A stretch of DNA of 7,561 nt. Source: an uncultured Alphaproteobacteria bacterium. GTDB taxonomy: Bacteria; Pseudomonadota; Alphaproteobacteria; Caulobacterales; Hyphomonadaceae. Under the pieces are notes generated by a model, which did no database searches, was not told the origin of the DNA, and was given only the letters and a program-made list of their open reading frames with translations. Location of the stretch: positions 1-7,561 of the forward strand of contig CAIKXW010000082.1 in assembly GCA_903831485.1 (NCBI GenBank), in the 5' to 3' direction. Shown here one piece after another: positions 6,259-7,561 of this stretch (its first letter is position 1; every line of letters begins with the position of its first letter). Position numbers and translations under genes: made by a program.

Positions 6259-7082
6259 ACAGTCAGGATTTCGATTTCGTCTCACAGCTTCTGCGCAAGC
6301 GCGCCGGAATCGTGCTCGGCACCGACAAGATGTACCTGCTCGAAAGCCGCCTCGCCCCGCTCGCGCGCAAGGAAGGCCTGCCCTCGATCGACGATCTCAT
6401 CCAGGTCGTCCGCTCCCGTCGCGACGAGCGCCTGATCACGCAGCTTGTCGACGTCATGACGACCAACGAGACCTTCTTCTTCCGCGACAAGACGCCGTTC
6501 GACCACCTGAAGGAAGCCGTCCTCCCCGTCCTCGGCCAGGCCCGCAAGGGGCAGCGCATCCGCATCTGGTGCGCCGCCTGCTCGACGGGACAGGAGCCGT
6601 ACTCCATCGCGATGATGATCGACCAGCAGCCCGCGCTCACCGGCGGCGTGCCGGTCGAGATCGTCGCCACCGACATCTCCGAGCGCTGCCTCGACCGTGC
6701 GCGCCAGGGCCTGTTCACGCAGTTCGAAGTCCAGCGCGGCCTGCCGATCCAGATGCTGATGCATCACTTCACACAGCAGGATGATCACTGGCGCATCTCC
6801 GAGCGCATCCGCTCGATGGTGACGTTCCGCAAGATGAACCTGATGGATCCGGCCTACAACCTCGGCAAGTTCGACGTCATCTTCTGCCGCAACGTCCTGA
6901 TCTACTTCGACGGCCCGACCAAGTCCGAGGTGATGAACCGCCTGGCCCAGTCGATGAACCCGGGCGGCTTCCTGATGCTGGGCGCCGCCGAAACGGTCAT
7001 CGGCCTGACGCAGGCGTTCGAAAGCGCGCAGGATCGCCGCGGCCTGTACAAGCTGTCCTCGAAGGCCATCAAAGCCGCCTGA
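6255..7082 (+). CDS. cheR: chemotaxis receptor methyltransferase CheR
   Basis: This 275-residue enzyme transfers methyl groups from S-adenosylmethionine to receptor glutamates, opposing CheB. The N-terminal helical domain (about 1-75) starts with FDFVSQLLRKRAGIVLGTDK and ends in the signature TTNETFFFRD (69-78). The SAM-binding domain follows: RIWCAACSTGQEPYSIAM (103-120), VATDIS with Asp140 for SAM binding, QRGLP (160-164) of the small β subdomain, and FDVIFCRNVLIYF (206-218). NPGGFLMLGAAET (235-247) and a final LYKL strand complete the fold. Gln113 replaces the common Glu in the CSTGEEPYS motif, a frequent variant. There is no TPR or pentapeptide-binding extension. Length matches the family. 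The GTG start, overlapping the cheB stop, is well supported by GGAG seven bases before and by the N-terminal homology. Confidence 0.96.
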   Translation: MNSQDFDFVSQLLRKRAGIVLGTDKMYLLESRLAPLARKEGLPSIDDLIQVVRSRRDERLITQLVDVMTTNETFFFRDKTPFDHLKEAVLPVLGQARKGQRIRIWCAACSTGQEPYSIAMMIDQQPALTGGVPVEIVATDISERCLDRARQGLFTQFEVQRGLPIQMLMHHFTQQDDHWRISERIRSMVTFRKMNLMDPAYNLGKFDVIFCRNVLIYFDGPTKSEVMNRLAQSMNPGGFLMLGAAETVIGLTQAFESAQDRRGLYKLSSKAIKAA

Positions 7083-7253
7083 TCCGGCCATCTCGCCGCA
7101 GCGGGACGTTCTGTCTCAGCCCGAAGTCGTCCGGCGCCACCGGTTTCTGCGGTGAGCCGTCCCAGCCTGCGTCAACACGCCATGGCTAATGTCACGTCTG
7201 TGTCGCTGAGTGTAGCGAACCTTGCCGACGTCAGGGCGTCACGGAACTCGCCG

Positions 7254-7373
7254 ATGCAGAAGCGCTTCATCATCTGGGTCCCCGCCTTCGCCATCCTCGC
7301 GATGGCCCTCGCCGTCGCCGGCCCCATGCCTGCGCCCGAAACGCCCGCCGCCGAACAGCGCGCCGACAGGTAG
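7254..7373 (+). CDS. possible tiny secreted or membrane protein, unknown
   Basis: From ATG 7254 the frame encodes 39 residues. A basic start (MQKR) is followed by a hydrophobic stretch (FIIWVPAFAILAMALAVAG) and a Pro/Ala/Glu tail ending in ADR. It resembles a signal anchor or signal peptide with a short tail. GGA at 7243-7245 gives an eight-base spacing. The same frame is open upstream to ATG 7182 (63 residues) and GTG 7152 (73 residues), but neither has a ribosome site and the extra residues are not distinctive. I recognise no family. The hydrophobic-then-proline pattern favours a real gene, but chance cannot be excluded in GC-rich DNA. Confidence 0.3.
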   Translation: MQKRFIIWVPAFAILAMALAVAGPMPAPETPAAEQRADR

Positions 7374-7561
7374 CGCGGACGCCCTTCGCAATGAGGCAAG
7401 CTCCCGCCACGCGGTTCCGCCCACTGAAATGGGGCGGACAGGTGGGGGGTGATCTCTAAACGTGTCCCGCTAAAACCAGCTGATTCTGGACGCACCTTCT
7501 CGAGTTCATCGCGAACCATTTCAACGCGCTGCACGCATCAATCCCGCCGATTCCAGACCAG
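7374..7561. other. unassigned right edge, no gene recognised
   Basis: I find no convincing coding region here on either strand. A perfect 6-bp inverted repeat, CCGCCC (7417-7422) with GGGCGG (7432-7437), has a nine-base loop and no T-run on either side. After about 7450 the sequence is less GC-rich. On the minus strand a short frame begins near 7534 (GTG) with a protein-like opening (RVEMVRDELEKVRPES), but it runs on into sequence that does not look like protein. Together with bases 7083-7253, which hold only weak short hairpins, this makes the end of the che operon unmarked by a clear terminator. Confidence 0.4.

Noticed and set aside
7138..7154. CACCG/CGGTG hairpin after cheR
   Set aside because: The stem is only five pairs, with no T-run after it; not supportable as a terminator.
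1..7561. CRISPR arrays, tRNA or rRNA genes, complete insertion sequences
   Set aside because: No regularly spaced direct repeats, no cloverleaf-like sequence and no transposase motif were seen on either strand.

Overview
The window is GC-rich with compact, same-strand genes. It carries a ChpT-type histidine phosphotransferase, a protein known only from Alphaproteobacteria. A CheA with tandem CheW-like domains and a C-terminal receiver remnant, together with GANTC sites clustered ahead of chpT, suggests a Caulobacterales/Hyphomonadaceae-like organism. The family-level placement is inference. All supported genes lie on the + strand.

Layout. Positions 1-25 hold the last codons of a gene that looks like a YnbE-type lipoprotein. 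It is followed by a secreted YdbL/DUF1318 protein (47-403), so the left edge is the end of a ydbH-ynbE-ydbL-type envelope operon. A probable terminator (446-482) closes it. A small two-helix membrane protein of unknown function (491-748) and then chpT (830-1480) follow. After a second weak terminator and a 238-base gap comes a tight chemotaxis operon: cheA (1719-4328), cheW (4325-4783), cheY (4794-5159), cheB (5173-6258) and cheR (6255-7082). The last ~480 bases hold at most one tiny membrane or secreted ORF (7254-7373) and an unassigned edge.

How the genes work together. CheA autophosphorylates on an Hpt histidine when receptor arrays, joined through CheW, are active. It passes phosphate to CheY (flagellar motor output) and CheB (receptor demethylation), while CheR methylates receptors. 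No receptor gene, CheD, CheX, CheZ or second CheY is visible. ChpT is a separate phosphorelay hub that moves phosphate from CckA to CtrA and CpdR, the pathway controlling cell cycle and often flagellar genes. Its position just before the che operon physically joins cell-cycle and motility signalling, but they are separate transcription units by the sequence (238-base gap with a possible terminator).

The most unusual points are: (1) the CheA receiver domain is decayed and internally shortened although the frame is open; (2) CheA has no recognisable P2 domain, only an Ala/Pro linker with an embedded short ordered-looking island; (3) four GANTC (CcrM-type) sites lie within 110 bases at the chpT start; (4) the cheA/cheW and cheB/cheR junctions are nearly identical coupling modules. 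The genes themselves are recognisable families; I see no clearly new system here.
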